Shown here: positions 48,083 through 60,243 of the stretch, piece after piece | Numbering within the stretch: the stretch's first letter is position 1 | Layout of the letters: every line of letters begins with the position of its first letter | From: Ophiosphaerella korrae | Lineage: Eukaryota > Ascomycota > Dothideomycetes > Pleosporales > Phaeosphaeriaceae | Direction: 5' to 3' | NCBI GenBank assembly: GCA_028456385.1 | Contig: JALNQF010000200.1 | Span: forward strand, 1 to 64,000 | DNA length: 64,000 nt | Translations under genes and position numbers: made by a program | The notes under the pieces: generated by a model | Databases searched by the model: none | Told to the model about the DNA's origin: nothing | What the model saw: the letters and a program-made list of their open reading frames with translations, nothing else

Positions 48083-51000
48083 ATGATATCCCCGACGCGT
48101 ATCCTTCGCGCATCGTGGTCGACCACACTTCGGCTACCAAATTCATCCTTTCCGGCCCGGCCACATCCAGCTTCGAACTCTGAATATTTGCATCGATGCA
48201 CAGACGAATTCTACGCAGCACAGCGAAGGAAGGAGCAGAATGCTCTTTCTCGTACATTCACGCTACATGACGGACCGCCATATGCAAACGGACCTCTTCA
48301 CGTTGGGCACGCTCTCAACAAAATCACCAAGGACATTATTTGTCGTTTTCAGGTAGGTCAAGGCCGAGTTGTCTCTTTTATCCCCGGCTGGGATTGTCAT
48401 GGTTTACCCATCGAAATCAAAGCCTTGCAAGCCCTGAAGAAAGAAGCTGCTCACACCGACCCTGTGAACATCCGCCTGGCAGCACGCAAATTAGCTCGGT
48501 CCACCATCGCGGACCAGCAGAGAGCTTTTGAGGAGTGGGCCGTCATGGGCGACTGGCAGAATGCTTACAACACCATGGAGCTGGACTTTGAACTTAGACA
48601 ACTTCAAATTTTCAAAACTATGTTCGAGAAGGGCTTGATTTACAGAGCGAACAAACCGGTATTTTGGAGTCCAAGCTCTAGAACAGCACTCGCGGAGGCG
48701 GAGCTGGAATACGACGAAGCACACAAGAGCCTTGCCGCTTTTGTGCGCTTTCCGGTCTATGTTTCGGACGACTTGAGGCATGGTGCGCTGAAAGGAATGG
48801 GTGGTGACTTTAATGTCGTCATATGGACTACAACTCCATGGACGTTGCCCGCCAACAGTGCGATTGCCCTCCATAGCGATATGGATTACTGCATAATCAA
48901 AGACCCAGCCATAGCCGACGAATTGACAATCATGGCAGCTGCACGAGTAGCAGGATATGAGAACGTCCTCCAACGACAACTCCCTGTTGTCGTCGCCACG
49001 CTACGGGGGTCAGATCTTATTGGACATGTTTGTTATGAAAACCCTTTCCAAAGGGCGCACGGCTTGCAGCCTTTTGTCCATGCAGATTTTGTCACCGATT
49101 TGTCCGGCACTGGTGCAGTCCACCTGGCTGCAGGCCATGGTATGGATGACTATCACGTCTGCCACGCCCTCGGACTTCCTGCTTTTGCCCCAATAGATGA
49201 TGCAGGTGGTTTTACAAAGGACGCTTTTCCTGAGCAGCCTGAGGTGCTTGAAGGTCTTCTTGTTGCCGACGAGGCGAAGACCGGCACCAATGCGGTGTGC
49301 GATTATCTTGAGGGGCGGGGCTTGCTTCGAGGTAAGCAAATCTATACTCACAGATACCCCATTGACTGGAGAACGAAGCAACTTGTCATTACAAGGGCTA
49401 CAGAGCAATGGTTCGCAAACGTTGAGGGCATCAAGGATGCCTCAATGCAAGCGCTTACTGACGTTGAGTTCATACCGGATTCTGGCCGAGCAAGGTTAGA
49501 AAGCTTCATCCAAGGCCGAAGCCAATGGTGTATTTCCCGTCAGCGTGCTTGGGGTGTGCCTATTCCTTACCTTTACAAGGTCGTAGGAGATAAGCTCGAG
49601 GCAATCATGGACTTAGACACCATCAGCCACATCATTGAAGTGATCAGGCGGCGCGGCACTGACGCTTGGTGGACAGATGAACAGGATGACCCAGCATGGA
49701 TCCCATCTCACCTCACAGGCACCTATATCCGAGGTAAAGATACCATGGATGTGTGGTTTGATAGTGGGACCAGCTGGACCCTTCTCCCTCCCCAGGAAGA
49801 TCAACCTGTCGCAGACGTATATCTGGAAGGAACTGATCAGCATCGTGGTTGGTTTCAGTCTTCGCTACTTACCTGCGTAGCGACACATTCGTATTCCACC
49901 TCCGTTGCGCTGGCTCCCTACAAGACTCTTATTACACATGGTTTCACGCTTGACTCCAAAGGACGCAAGATGAGCAAGTCTTTGGGGAACGTCATATCTC
50001 CATCCCAAATCATGTCTGGTGAGCTCTTGCCCCCACTCAAGCGCAAGGGTGGAAAGGAATCTCGGAAAACACCAGGAGGGCAATCTTACGACGGTATGGG
50101 CGCTGATGCCCTTCGCCTCTGGGTTGCAAGCAGTGACTACACGCGGGATGTGGCCATCGGTCAACCAGTTTTAATGTCCGTCAATCAAGCATTGCACAAA
50201 TATCGCGTGACCTTCAGGTGGCTACTCGGCATCTTCTCATTCCCATCATGCGAACCAAAATTCTCGAGTTTCGAAGAGCTCGCAACCGAGGAAGATGCCG
50301 AAGTAGAAGATGCCAATATGGCCGATCGTCTCGCTATTCATCGCCTTGTTCAAGTCAGTAGCGAAGTGCACCACCATTACAGCAATTACGAATTCTATAA
50401 AGGCATCAGCGTTCTCAACAAGTACATATCGACTGATCTCTCATCATTTTACTTTGAAACGCTCAAAGACAGAATCTACGCGGGTAACAAAGAGGATTGC
50501 CAGGCAATCCAACGCGTCCTGGGCCTCATCTTCTACGAGACTCTCAAGATCCTTGCGCCCATTGTCCCCTTACTAGTAGAAGAAGTATGGGACCACGTCC
50601 CCGAACCGCTCCGAGCAAACACCACACACCCCGCCCTCAAGCACTGGACTCCTCTCCCCACCCCCGAAGACCCCTCCAAGCACGACCTCGAAACCATGTA
50701 CAAAGGCATCGCCACTCTTAACACAGCCATCAAAGCCGCCCAAGAGCAACTGCGCGAAAACAAACTCATCCGCTCCTCGCTCGAGTCAGGCGTAACCCTG
50801 CAATTGACCCAAAACGCAGCGTACGCCCTCGAATCCCACGTCGCCAGCTGCATGCGCCCTTTCTTCGACCCAGTCGCCTTGCACGACTATCTCGCCGCGC
50901 TATTCGTCGTCTCGGATTTCGCGGTCATGGTGACGGCGAGCGAAAGCGGTGCCGCCGCGGCCGCGCATGAGGATGAGCTTGCGGAAAGGGAGAAGAGGGG

Positions 51001-51190
51001 CGTCCAGGAAATTATCGCTCCGGTCGACGGTCATGTGTGGCTCTGTGATGGCGCAAAGGTCGTCGTGCGCCGGGTTGCTGCCGAAAAGTGTCCTAGGTGC
51101 TGGCGCCTTGTTAGCGATGCGGAGGATAAACTGTGTGAGCGGTGCGAAGATGTGGTTGAGAAGGAAGGAGGGAAAGATTGCCCTCGGTAA
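48083..51190 (+). CDS. ISM1: Isoleucyl-tRNA synthetase, mitochondrial type
   Basis: Intronless, 1035 residues from the first ATG of the frame. The N-terminus MISPTRILRASWSTTLRLP is Arg/Ser-rich and lacks acidic residues, like a mitochondrial presequence. Class I signatures are PYANGPLHVGH (HIGH box, residues 73-76) and RKMSKSLGN (KMSKS at 629-633). The editing domain shows TTPWTLPAN. The C-terminal zinc-finger CPRCWRLVSDAEDKLCERC (from about 1003) is that of the bacterial/organellar IleRS branch. It charges mitochondrial tRNA-Ile. Between the KMSKS loop and GADALRLWVASSDYTRD there is a basic insert (LKRKGGKESRKT), probably lineage-specific. The frame starts with a non-ATG codon slightly upstream; the ATG at 48083 is the sensible start. 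Confidence 0.95.
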   Translation: MISPTRILRASWSTTLRLPNSSFPARPHPASNSEYLHRCTDEFYAAQRRKEQNALSRTFTLHDGPPYANGPLHVGHALNKITKDIICRFQVGQGRVVSFIPGWDCHGLPIEIKALQALKKEAAHTDPVNIRLAARKLARSTIADQQRAFEEWAVMGDWQNAYNTMELDFELRQLQIFKTMFEKGLIYRANKPVFWSPSSRTALAEAELEYDEAHKSLAAFVRFPVYVSDDLRHGALKGMGGDFNVVIWTTTPWTLPANSAIALHSDMDYCIIKDPAIADELTIMAAARVAGYENVLQRQLPVVVATLRGSDLIGHVCYENPFQRAHGLQPFVHADFVTDLSGTGAVHLAAGHGMDDYHVCHALGLPAFAPIDDAGGFTKDAFPEQPEVLEGLLVADEAKTGTNAVCDYLEGRGLLRGKQIYTHRYPIDWRTKQLVITRATEQWFANVEGIKDASMQALTDVEFIPDSGRARLESFIQGRSQWCISRQRAWGVPIPYLYKVVGDKLEAIMDLDTISHIIEVIRRRGTDAWWTDEQDDPAWIPSHLTGTYIRGKDTMDVWFDSGTSWTLLPPQEDQPVADVYLEGTDQHRGWFQSSLLTCVATHSYSTSVALAPYKTLITHGFTLDSKGRKMSKSLGNVISPSQIMSGELLPPLKRKGGKESRKTPGGQSYDGMGADALRLWVASSDYTRDVAIGQPVLMSVNQALHKYRVTFRWLLGIFSFPSCEPKFSSFEELATEEDAEVEDANMADRLAIHRLVQVSSEVHHHYSNYEFYKGISVLNKYISTDLSSFYFETLKDRIYAGNKEDCQAIQRVLGLIFYETLKILAPIVPLLVEEVWDHVPEPLRANTTHPALKHWTPLPTPEDPSKHDLETMYKGIATLNTAIKAAQEQLRENKLIRSSLESGVTLQLTQNAAYALESHVASCMRPFFDPVALHDYLAALFVVSDFAVMVTASESGAAAAAHEDELAEREKRGVQEIIAPVDGHVWLCDGAKVVVRRVAAEKCPRCWRLVSDAEDKLCERCEDVVEKEGGKDCPR

Positions 51191-52364
51191 GAAACAAGAA
51201 TGCTGTTGAGCAAAGTTCCATTTTCGGTATAAAAATATATATATATATATTTGCCAGCATTTTGCCTAGTGTGTACGTCTTAAAAGTTCATCAGTATTGG
51301 GTAGCACTCTTACTTCGGATCGACTGTGGCTTTTTCTCAATACTATTTCATCAGCAGTTATAGTGGTTTGGTGTCGAGCATCAAGCAATGTGCGGCTCGT
51401 TAGTTACGGCTATCTTGACGAGGTCCAAAGCAGTATTTTTTGCGCTTTTCTTGCACATACAACGTAGGATATGAACATAGTCTGAAAGGAATATACGGGT
51501 ATGAACTATGTGTCACCAAAAGAAATCGAGCACAAAGCGATACTGGCTTACCCGTCAGAGCTGAGTGATGATGTTGAGAATATACATTTCATTATGAGAA
51601 GAGTTCATTAGTTGCGCCCAGCAGCTACATTGCGTGGCAGTTCAGAGGAGAACATGGCTGCCTGCCTATTCTCCCATGTAGGCCACGGCTGACACCTCTG
51701 ATTATCCCAAAGTTCTCTCTCCAGAGTGCACGTCTCTGTTGCTCGGCGTCCGACGCTCATCCTTGATCGAAACAACCCTGCTCATATTTGCTATAAATAG
51801 TCAAAGGACACCTCCACAACATAGTTCCGTGCAATGCAATGCATTGACGATAAAACAATACGGCTAAACTTCCTAAAAATAGCTGATTTTGCTGGAATGC
51901 AAGTAACAAGCGGCGTTGCGACAAATGCATGGCGAAACGGAGTGCGAAGCGTAAAAATTCCAACGCTCAAGACTGTATGCTATTGACGAAACCCACTCTG
52001 GTATCGTGTGTTGCGTGACGAAGATCTTTCTAGTGTAAGCGACTGGATACGCAGAGTTGGAAAAATGCGCAAGGAGAAATGCAACCTCCATCCTGGACAT
52101 CGCCGAATAAATGTACCCGAGGGTAAGATGAATGAAATCCTAAACAGTAAGTAGAGTGGTTGAGCTTTTTTTCGTGGCCGCCCATGATGTCATGCGTGAG
52201 GTATTGTATCTTATGAGAATCCAAAGTACTAGAAAGCTAGCAATGAAAGCTGGAAAATACCAAGCATCGCTTTTGGGTGGGTATGTGATAAGGAAGAATA
52301 CCGTGATATCAGATGCGACATCGTTCGTAAAGATGTTGAAAGAAAACAAATGTATAGTGACGTT
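51191..52364. other. Convergent intergenic region with AT microsatellite
   Basis: This lies between the 3' ends of IleRS and the phosphodiesterase. An AT dinucleotide run occupies about 51235-51250, just after the IleRS stop. Short frames on both strands are not family-like. Confidence 0.55.
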
Positions 52365-55300
52365 TCAATCATCACTGTTTAACGAACGGCCTGGATCGCT
52401 AGTCGGTGGCGTCCTAAGTTGGGAAGAACTACCAAAGCTAGACAGTTGTTTTCGCTGCTCCTCTTGCCTAGGTTTTCGCTTAAAAAAATTCTTAATCTTT
52501 CCCGTCGTTGTCTTCCTGCTTGGACTTGGAATGGTTGGAGACGTGGCTGTCGAATTGGTATTTGATGGTGTTGTATCAAGCATCGTTTCCTTGTATGGAG
52601 CTCGCCCATCTGTATCGCCGTTTCTGACGTCCCGTGCGCTACGCCGAGTACTCATTTGACGCCACCAGCTCGGATTACGTGACGCATCCGATTGGGTCAT
52701 ACTACTGTCACCACTGACTTTACTCGTGTCCCATTGCTGTAACTTCGCGCCGTCAAGATTGCCATTGATAGTGTGAGACAAGTCGACCTGGGAGTGGCTT
52801 TGCGGTGACGGCTGTGGTAGGGGGTAGAGATTGACAACTATAGCAGAATTAGCTACTCTCGGATTAAGAATTAAGAGTGAAAAAGTGGAGGAGGCGGATT
52901 AGGTGTGCTTTGGTGCTTACCCTGGCTACGCCTGGCTTGTGATGGGGCTGTAACAGGCCGTGTGCCGTCTCTCTCTTTCTTCGTAGAGGCAGATGGTACG
53001 AGCGCATCGTTTCGTTGTCCTTGAAGTTGTTCGTCAGGCTTTGGGCTGGGCTCCTTGGAGAGGGAGTCGGATGCATTTGGGGTTTGCGTAACAAGGATCG
53101 CTGTTAGACTGGCATCTCCACTCCCTCGTCTTGATCCTTGATTTTCACGGGATATCGATCCGCGTTGCCCTGCAATCCCAACGGCAGAGGCCCTTCTTGA
53201 GCCTTTCTCGCCACTTAACGACCCTGTTGATCCTCGACGCCCAGCCTCTTCGTAAGACATTAATTTTGTGGCGTTGTGAACGGGATGTGACACAGGTGGC
53301 GAAATATGAGGGTTGGTCGGGCTTCCAGATCGGGGGCTTGGTGTTGGGTCAACAGAGAGAGATGGAGCTAGAAGGCCTGTCGAAAGTTTCGGATGATTCC
53401 GTTTCCTTTGGCGTTCATCATCAATTTTGCTTTCCCAGATGGCTTTGTTCGTGAGAATCTCGTCGACTGCAAATTGCATTGCAGGTAGGATGTCCGTGAC
53501 TGCTTCGAACAGCGGTCTAGCAAATATATTCATGAACCCAATTTGCGACTCTCCGAGCTTGATCATGTCATCTCTAACGGGTGGTCCGCCGAACAAGCAT
53601 GATGCCATCTGCAGTTCTTGCTCCATTAAGCCCTGATTGCTAAACTCATCGGTGAGGATATTGGCCCATTTCGCAGCCACGTTGAACTTGCGCGCCTAAA
53701 AGCCATTGTGAGTCGTCGAGTAAAATCTTCTCCTGGGTTACACAAACTTACCACATTGCAGATATCTGCACACTTGATGAGAACACCGCAAGCCAAACCC
53801 TTCTGCTCTTCCTTCACTTTCACACTCCAGGCATCAGTTTCACCCTTATCGTGCGCGATCTTCTCTTGCAAATTTCCTAGGTCAGCCATATACGTAAAAT
53901 GTAGGCCCATGTCAGTTGCAAGAATGTTATTAATCATGAGCTTGCGCATCGCAGTATCTGCGAACACCTTCGGCCAATAGCGCCTTAATATTTGCGAATA
54001 AGCCGCGCAATGAAATGATTCGAGGACAGAGCGGTCGTTGTAAAGCTGTGCTAGAGGCGCATTCAGCGCCACAAGAAAGGTGTTGTTGACACCAGGGTGG
54101 CCAACATCGTGTCCAATCGCAGAAATGAGCAACGTAAGCGCATCGAATGGCTGCAGGAGTTTGGCTATAGGTGATTGGGTCGCCGGTAAGTCGGTCGAGT
54201 CGTTGGAAGGATATGGAGGTAGAGTTCCTATTTTGACGAGGAAGTAAAACAGGGCTTGTAGGACGTCGACGACATGACGGAAGTTGTGGTATTTTACAAA
54301 TTCGTTGTATGCGGTGCGGCTGGCCAAGAGGAAGACAATTAATTCACCTAGGATGAAGTTAGCCAATGGTTCACTAAAACGAAGAGACATACTGACTTTC
54401 AGGAATTGTCCACTTCTCTAGCTCAGGCAATTGAAGCGCATGCTGTAGCATGACAAGTGCCCCATAGAGCAGCTCGTCATCCGTATAATCGTGAGCAGAG
54501 AAAGCCCATGTTCCTACAACTTCTTCTACAAAGCTCCTCCTATCTGGGCTCAGGTGAAAGTCACTGGTTATGTTAGTACAAGTTTGAGCCTTGTCCAGGT
54601 GATCATACCTAGGTTCTAGCGAGTCTCCTACTGTCTCTGGGTTACAGATACCAGTCATTAGGTTAGAAACCATAGCCTCGCGCAAGTAAGCATAGGGCTT
54701 CGTATCAACAACGCCAACCCAGGATAGCTTTCGATTCCTCTTGGACATCAGAAAGCTTGCTTCTTCGCGCGCAAACTCTTTTTGTAGTCGATAGGCATGG
54801 ATAACTAGACTGTGCATTCGGTCCTTGGACAGAGGGCTCGACAAGACATCAAAGGCACCAGCATCTAAGTAACAGCTTAAGCGCACGGTATCGGTGAGGA
54901 CCTGCGCACCATGTATGCCCGGTGAGGGTAGGCCAGGCTTTGCCGCTTCGCGCTCGAGACCAGTCAACATGACGACAGGCACAACGACTTTGGAAAAGTT
55001 CCTGGAGGAAATCTCGGATGACATGTGGGTGAGGAGATGGGTGCCGTAGATGTCATCAGGCTCGGTGGTGTCTATTCGTATTAGGCGCGAGGAGGCAGGT
55101 GAGGGTGTGCGAGGTTCCCGAGACAATCGCTTTAGGCGCTGCTCTTCGTCGTAAGGGACGTCTATGATGACAAATATTGGCACATTGGCCTTGGGTGACT
55201 CAAGGATACTGGCAATTTTTGCTAGACATGATCGGCCAGAACCGCAAATGTGGACTATGACATGAGTGAGTATGGTCAGTTGCTGCGCGTAGCGGATGCG

Positions 55301-55505
55301 ATTTACCTTGATTGAACATGGACAGGATGGCTTCGACATTGACATGAACCTCGGCTGGCGGCGTTTTGCCAGTTGCGAAGTAGCTCTGTCCTACATTGCC
55401 GGTGCTGGTCCTGGCAACAAGCGAGTCAGAGAGAGTCTCTCGCCGCACGTGTTCATCGTTGGCGCGCCGGTCAATGTAGATGACATTGCACATGCCATGC
55501 TCCAT
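52365..55505 (-). CDS. PDE2: High-affinity 3',5'-cyclic-nucleotide phosphodiesterase (PDE2 type)
   Basis: Proposed exons: 55505-55307, 55254-54609, 54563-54397, 54347-53752, 53695-52921 and 52837-52365, giving 951 residues. The class I PDE catalytic domain begins near residue 320: YHNFRHVVDVLQ (about 357-368) and the HD motif IGHDVGHPG (about 415-423) supply metal ligands; LIKCADICNVARKFNVAAKWANILTDEF follows. The enzyme degrades cAMP and dampens PKA signalling. The N-terminal third resembles the response-regulator-like fold often seen in fungal Pde2. The C-terminal 280 residues are Ser/Pro-rich and disordered, ending in a basic patch, KIKNFFKRKPRQ. The intron 54608-54564 is 45 nt, in frame and has a TACTAAC branch site; retaining it would add 15 residues. 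The intron 54396-54348 uses GTCAGT. Confidence 0.92.
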
Positions 55506-58050
55506 TGTCTTCACCTTTTCCGTGGCGACTGGATGGCAGCGGTCTGGGGCGTGCGTGGATCCTCCCACACAAAGGGAGGGGATTGTGTATATGTCGCAAA
55601 ATGGGGAGGGTTTCGGTGGAGGGTGCACAGGAGGGCTTGGGTAGTGCAAAACGATAGCGTGTAGGGAGCGACGTGGTCACAGACGAGGCTGGGAGTGGTT
55701 CAACAGTTCCAACCGTGGTCAGAGGGAAGAAGGCAGCGCTGGCAGTGAAGCTGAGGGACACAGGCGTGGGGGAAGTCACAGGCCGCGGGCAGCCCGTGAT
55801 CTGAGATGTGATGTGAAACGGCAATGTCAAGCCAGCCCTACAGGATCCGCAGTGCGACGGAGAATACTATCGGCGGCAATGGAGCGGCGAAAAAAGGAGG
55901 CGAAGAAAGCGCAAAGGATGGATGCGACGGTGTAGCAGGCGAGTAGCGACGTCGGGCAGGCGCGCAGTCCAGCAAAGGAAGGGCGCACCGAGACCCACGG
56001 CAGGTGTGACAGGAGTAGCAGGCGCGAGAGGACTTGGGATGGCAGCGTCGAAGTAGGCGAGAGGATGCGCAGGGCAGGAGCGAGCGGCGGCAGACGGCGA
56101 GACAAGCAGGCGCAAGGGGCGGTCGTTGCTATTGTTGCTGTTGTTGTGGCTGCCCTGGTCGTCGCTGTCGTTGCCGGCCCAGACAGGCAGGGGCGTTGTA
56201 GTCAGTGTGCAGTCAAACGTCAGTGTCGCGAGCAGCGCACTCGCAGAATTGGCGGCAGTGTGCGCGGCATCAGGGCGCGCGGGCGGGTCGTGGGTGAGGG
56301 CGACGGGCGAGGGAAGGTGCTGGGAGGGTATGGTGGTTTGATGGTTTAGTGGTTTGGCGGTTTGGCTGGCTCGGGGACTAAGTGCTGGGCAGGATGGAAT
56401 GCGAATAGGAATGGGAGGGTCCATAGTGAATCGACTCGATCCCAAAGCAGTCTAGCGGCTGCTCTCCCCACCTGGATTGACTTTCACAGCTGCAGCTGTC
56501 GAAGTCCCCAAGCCTTTCTGGAAGCCTGTCTATCCGCACAAAGCCCAAGCCCAAGCCTCGCCAGGCGCGCACTGCTGCCATGACTTGTTCTCGCCGCTGG
56601 CCGGCCCTGGGTCCTGACCAGCGCTGGCCTTCGCCTTTCTGCGACGCAGGCTGGTACTCGCCGTCGGATAGGTCACGCGCCTCGTCTGCTTGCCTGTCTG
56701 CAGCTTTCGTGGATCCCCGCTGCCAAAGCCATGCAAACCCAAAGAGCCGCTCGCGCACGCTTGGCTGCCGCAGGGGCGGCCACGCTGAAACCGCCTCGCA
56801 GCTCATGATTACCTACACGATTACATACACGATTACACACGCAGCACGCCAGCGATTCACGGCGATTTTGTTCCTGCTCCCACCTACCATCCGCCTGCTG
56901 CGCAAGCCTCCCAGCCCTGTATCCGCCGTCTGTCCATCTGTCTGGATCTCTTGCCACAGCAGCGTTATTAGTCCGCTGCTCCACCCTGTGGAAACCTTCT
57001 CGAAGTGGCAAGGCCATGAAGCGAACGACGAGTGAGACATTAGCACCTCATCCGTCGATCCCCACGGCTCGCCAAATGCTGCCGTCTTTTCGGTCCGCTT
57101 GCAGGCCCAGCGCTGCTGCTCCTAACCACCGCTCGCCGAGACTCGATCGCGCATGCGCAACAACGTGCCTTGCAGCCCCGCCTGGTTTGTCTCTGCTGCG
57201 TTGCGGCCTTGGCCCTCAGAGAAGAGCGTGGTTGACACCAGCGCCCGTTTGATCACTGTTGCTTGTTTCGTATGCGCCCAGCCCTGCGTCCCTGAGAGAG
57301 GCGTCACAAAAGAAGGCAGGAAGCCTGGCCTTATCTTCGGGCTCGCGCTACGCCCCATGCGGACAGGCACAATGAGCCACGCCCCGCTGCAACAAGCAAA
57401 GAGCAACATGCCCTGCTAGCCCAGGCCTCCCATTCGACACAACTGCGTCAGGACTTCATTCCTGCTGTCATCCAATCGCCGCGCTCGTCATGGGCGGCAT
57501 CGCTACCCGCCCTACACGCAAGGCTGCTGATCGCCGCCCATTTTCCCAGCTGAGTCTTGGCTATCTAGGTACCATTCGCATCCCGCCGCCTGTCCAATTT
57601 AGCCTGGCGTCAAGTCCATTCAAGGTCAACATTCATCCAGCGAACAGCATGTTTCATACCTAGCCTTGATGCAGCTGACCTTTGGGTGGCATGTACTACC
57701 TATGCACAGTTATATTGCTCTTCCACGTCTCTAGGTCACACCCAAATCAAGACCTGCTCAGTGCTCAGTTTACTGTCCCGACTTGATGGCTCAGGCTAAT
57801 CGGACTTTCAACACACCTCCCCTGCAATAGCAGTAACTCGATTCACATTCCACCAGTCACATCTCGTATTCCTCCTGATCACACAGTTACAGACACAACA
57901 TAGTCGACCTGATGGACAGAGTTCGCATCATATTAGTCAATAGGAAACGTTGTCAGTCCTGAAATCATCCCGTTCTCGGAAAAGGGGGGCTACTTCACGA
58001 GATCCACAAGAGTCCCAGTGGCAAACTCATTCAATCCAACCAACTACCTA
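55506..58050. other. GC-rich promoter/leader region, no supported gene
   Basis: The part nearest the phosphodiesterase (to about 57450) is GC-rich and carries many overlapping open frames on both strands, a by-product of few stop codons. None resembles a family, including the 192-codon minus frame at 55867-56445 and the 151-codon plus frame at 56580-57035. It may be a long phosphodiesterase leader. The tandem pattern ACGATTACA occurs twice near 56817-56840. Confidence 0.45.
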
Positions 58051-59244
58051 CTAAAATTCAGCTTCTGGATGCATTCCATCCGGGACTTCCAAGACAGTCG
58101 TGTATGCAGACGACCCAACCAACTTCCCCCACACGTTCTCGACAGCTGGCAGCACTGTCCTCCCAGCATATACTGCCTTGCTATTTGGTACAGGCCATGG
58201 CTTTGATTTATCATTCTTGTTCAGTTTCCCAGCATAGCTAGAGTTGAAAAACCTTTGGCTCAATGGGGGTTTACCTGACCATGCTCGAACGCTATCGCCT
58301 GTCTTATCAGCCACAAACTTGAAGACATTCGCGCCCATATCCCAGCGGCCCAGTGTATGCAATCCCCAATTCGCCTGCACAGTGGCTAGTTCACTATAAT
58401 GGTTGTAGAATGTATCATCCGTAGTACCAATCAGTTGTATCGGTACGGCATCTCCCAACAATATGCCAACAATGCGGTTTTGTTTGCCATATGTGTGGTT
58501 CTCGTCAAAGGTCACCATGACGAGAGTATTGTTCATAAAGTTCTTGTCGTTCAGCAGCGGCTCAAGGAATTTTCGAGTCCAGCTTCCAGCAACTGTAACG
58601 GTGCTGTCATGTCCTTCATAGTGTAAGTTTGCTAATCTGCTAACGTATCCACAAAAAAAAAAACACCCCAACTACTCACCGTCGCTCGTCATGTTCGGCG
58701 TAATAAACATCCACTGCGGCAGTGTGTTTGACTTCAGTTCTTCAGTGAAGAGCGTCAAGTTTTTAATTCTCGCGAGCCTGTCTTGCTTTTGCGCAACCGA
58801 GTCATACAGAACAGCCGGATTGTGCTTTCGCACATACATATTGGCGCCTGTCTTAGGGTTTCGGTATTCTTTTCCTTGGAAGCCGGTAGAGGGCATGTCC
58901 TCCTGGTACTCTCCCCAACTAATGCCCTTATCCTCTAATAGGTCAACAAGCGTGGATACGTTGGAGGGGATTGCAATCATATCGTCATGATTGAGGCCGT
59001 AGTAGTCCCCTGAGATAGCGGCTGCATAGTTTGGCATCGATGGATGGGTTACTGCGAAATGGTTCGACAAGGTAATGCCTTTCTTTGCAAGCCATGCTAG
59101 GTTTGGGTCTCCGGCAGCCAAGTCGTAGTCGGTATTTTCAAGCCAAACTATGGCGATACGGTCGAACGCTTTGCCTTTGACTAGGTTTTGCGCTGAGGCG
59201 ACGACCGCAAGCGCCGTTGATAAGAGAAGAGGCCGGCAAAACAT
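58051..59244 (-). CDS. Secreted acid phosphatase (phosphoesterase family)
   Basis: Two exons, 59244-58680 and 58613-58051, give 375 residues; the 66-nt intron follows NMTSDG. The N-terminus MFCRPLLLSTALAVVASAQ is a signal peptide. The phosphoesterase (PF04185-type) fold shows as FDRIAIVWLENTDYD, THPSMPNYAAAISGDYYG, GISWGEYQEDMPS and LVMVTFDENHTYGKQNRIVGILLG. Related fungal enzymes are phosphate-repressible acid phosphatases that release phosphate outside the cell. At least six N-glycosylation sequons are present (NVS, NLT, NMT, NNT, NHT, NSS), fitting secretion. It is the only phosphate gene seen here. The upstream MITE may influence its promoter; this is speculation. Confidence 0.92.
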
Positions 59245-59564
59245 AGCAAGAACGCCTGCCTGTCTTCTTCGTTGGTAATCAATATCCGCGTACCGACCCT
59301 TACTTACTGAAGAAGAAAAAAAAAAGCCAGTCACTAAAGTCAAATTGTTGCGACAATTATGAAGAAGAATGGCCATGCGCGACCTTGTTCCATTAGTAGT
59401 CCTTCTATCCTCGGCCCACCGGTGAGCTGCCACCCTGCTCCGCATTAATCCCCGGCTCCATCCAGTCGAAATCTCGGAATTTTAGCCTATCAGCAAAACC
59501 AAGGTAACCTCGTGCTCAATATGGATGGTCAATTTGCTTGCGAAAAAATATGGGCGTCAAGCTT

Positions 59565-60243
59565 GAGGCAGCAGGTCAACTGACTATGGATTAAGCGAGG
59601 TTGTGATGGCGCCAAACCAGAACTGGCATACTAGCCGCTTTCAGCTGAATTTTTTTTTTCTCATCCCAACTGAACTGAACTCCATAGTCAGATGAACTTA
59701 TCTCTGTCAGGCTGCAGGCCAGGCCAGAGCTGCGCGAGCGCAAGCCGAAGCCGAAAGGCCTAGAGGGCCCTTAGGCAATATATACTGTTCTACTTTAATA
59801 ATTAATTAATATTGTTAATTATTTATACCTTTTTAGCTATTTACTGTAGTAGAGTAGAGCTAACGTGTTAAAAAGATATTTAGAACGTGTTAAAAACGTG
59901 TTAAAACTGCAATCTATATATCTAGTAAGCCTAGAACACGTTTTTAACACGTTCTAAATATCTTTTTAACACGTTAGCTCTACTCTACTACAGTAAATAG
60001 CTAAAATATATTAAGAGTGCAATTAAATTATATTTAAGTTAACTTAAATAGCTATTAAGAATTCCTAGTATTATATATAGTGTTAGTAGAACCTGCTGCA
60101 AACGTGATATTAACGTAATATTAACGTGTTCTTGTGTAGGGGCTGAGTTGAGTTGACCTCGCTTGGAGCTACGTACACGCTAACCCCAGCCTGGCGTAGT
60201 CATCACAACCTCGGTTATTTCATAGTCAGTTGACATGCCGACA
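59565..60243. mobile_element. Non-autonomous Mutator-like MITE with foldback core
   Basis: The 10-bp sequence CGTCAAGCTT occurs directly repeated at 59555-59564 and 60244-60253, exactly bracketing this 679-bp segment. Just inside each end are inverted arms, 59575-59608 and 60201-60234, identical at 31 of 34 positions (GTCAACTGACTATG and CGAGGTTGTGATG are perfect). A 9-11 bp target duplication is the mark of Mutator-like elements. The interior is AT-rich, has no transposase and is built around a 72-bp perfect hairpin. Extra TIR-like words (CATAGTCAG near 59693, GTTGACCTCGC near 60153) suggest nested or rearranged ends. Confidence 0.75.
59831..60006. repeat. 72-bp perfect inverted repeat, 32-bp loop
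   Basis: Bases 59831-59902 and 59935-60006 are exact reverse complements over all 72 positions, separated by 32 bases. The arms contain three copies of ACGTGTTAAAA-like sequence. Perfect identity over this length implies a recent origin or correction between arms. It would form a cruciform or, if transcribed, a long double-stranded RNA. It lies close to the centre of the MITE. Confidence 0.95.

Noticed and set aside
55867..57035. Long frames in the GC-rich region (192 and 151 codons)
   Set aside because: GC-rich DNA has few stops; frames exist on both strands and all phases without family likeness.
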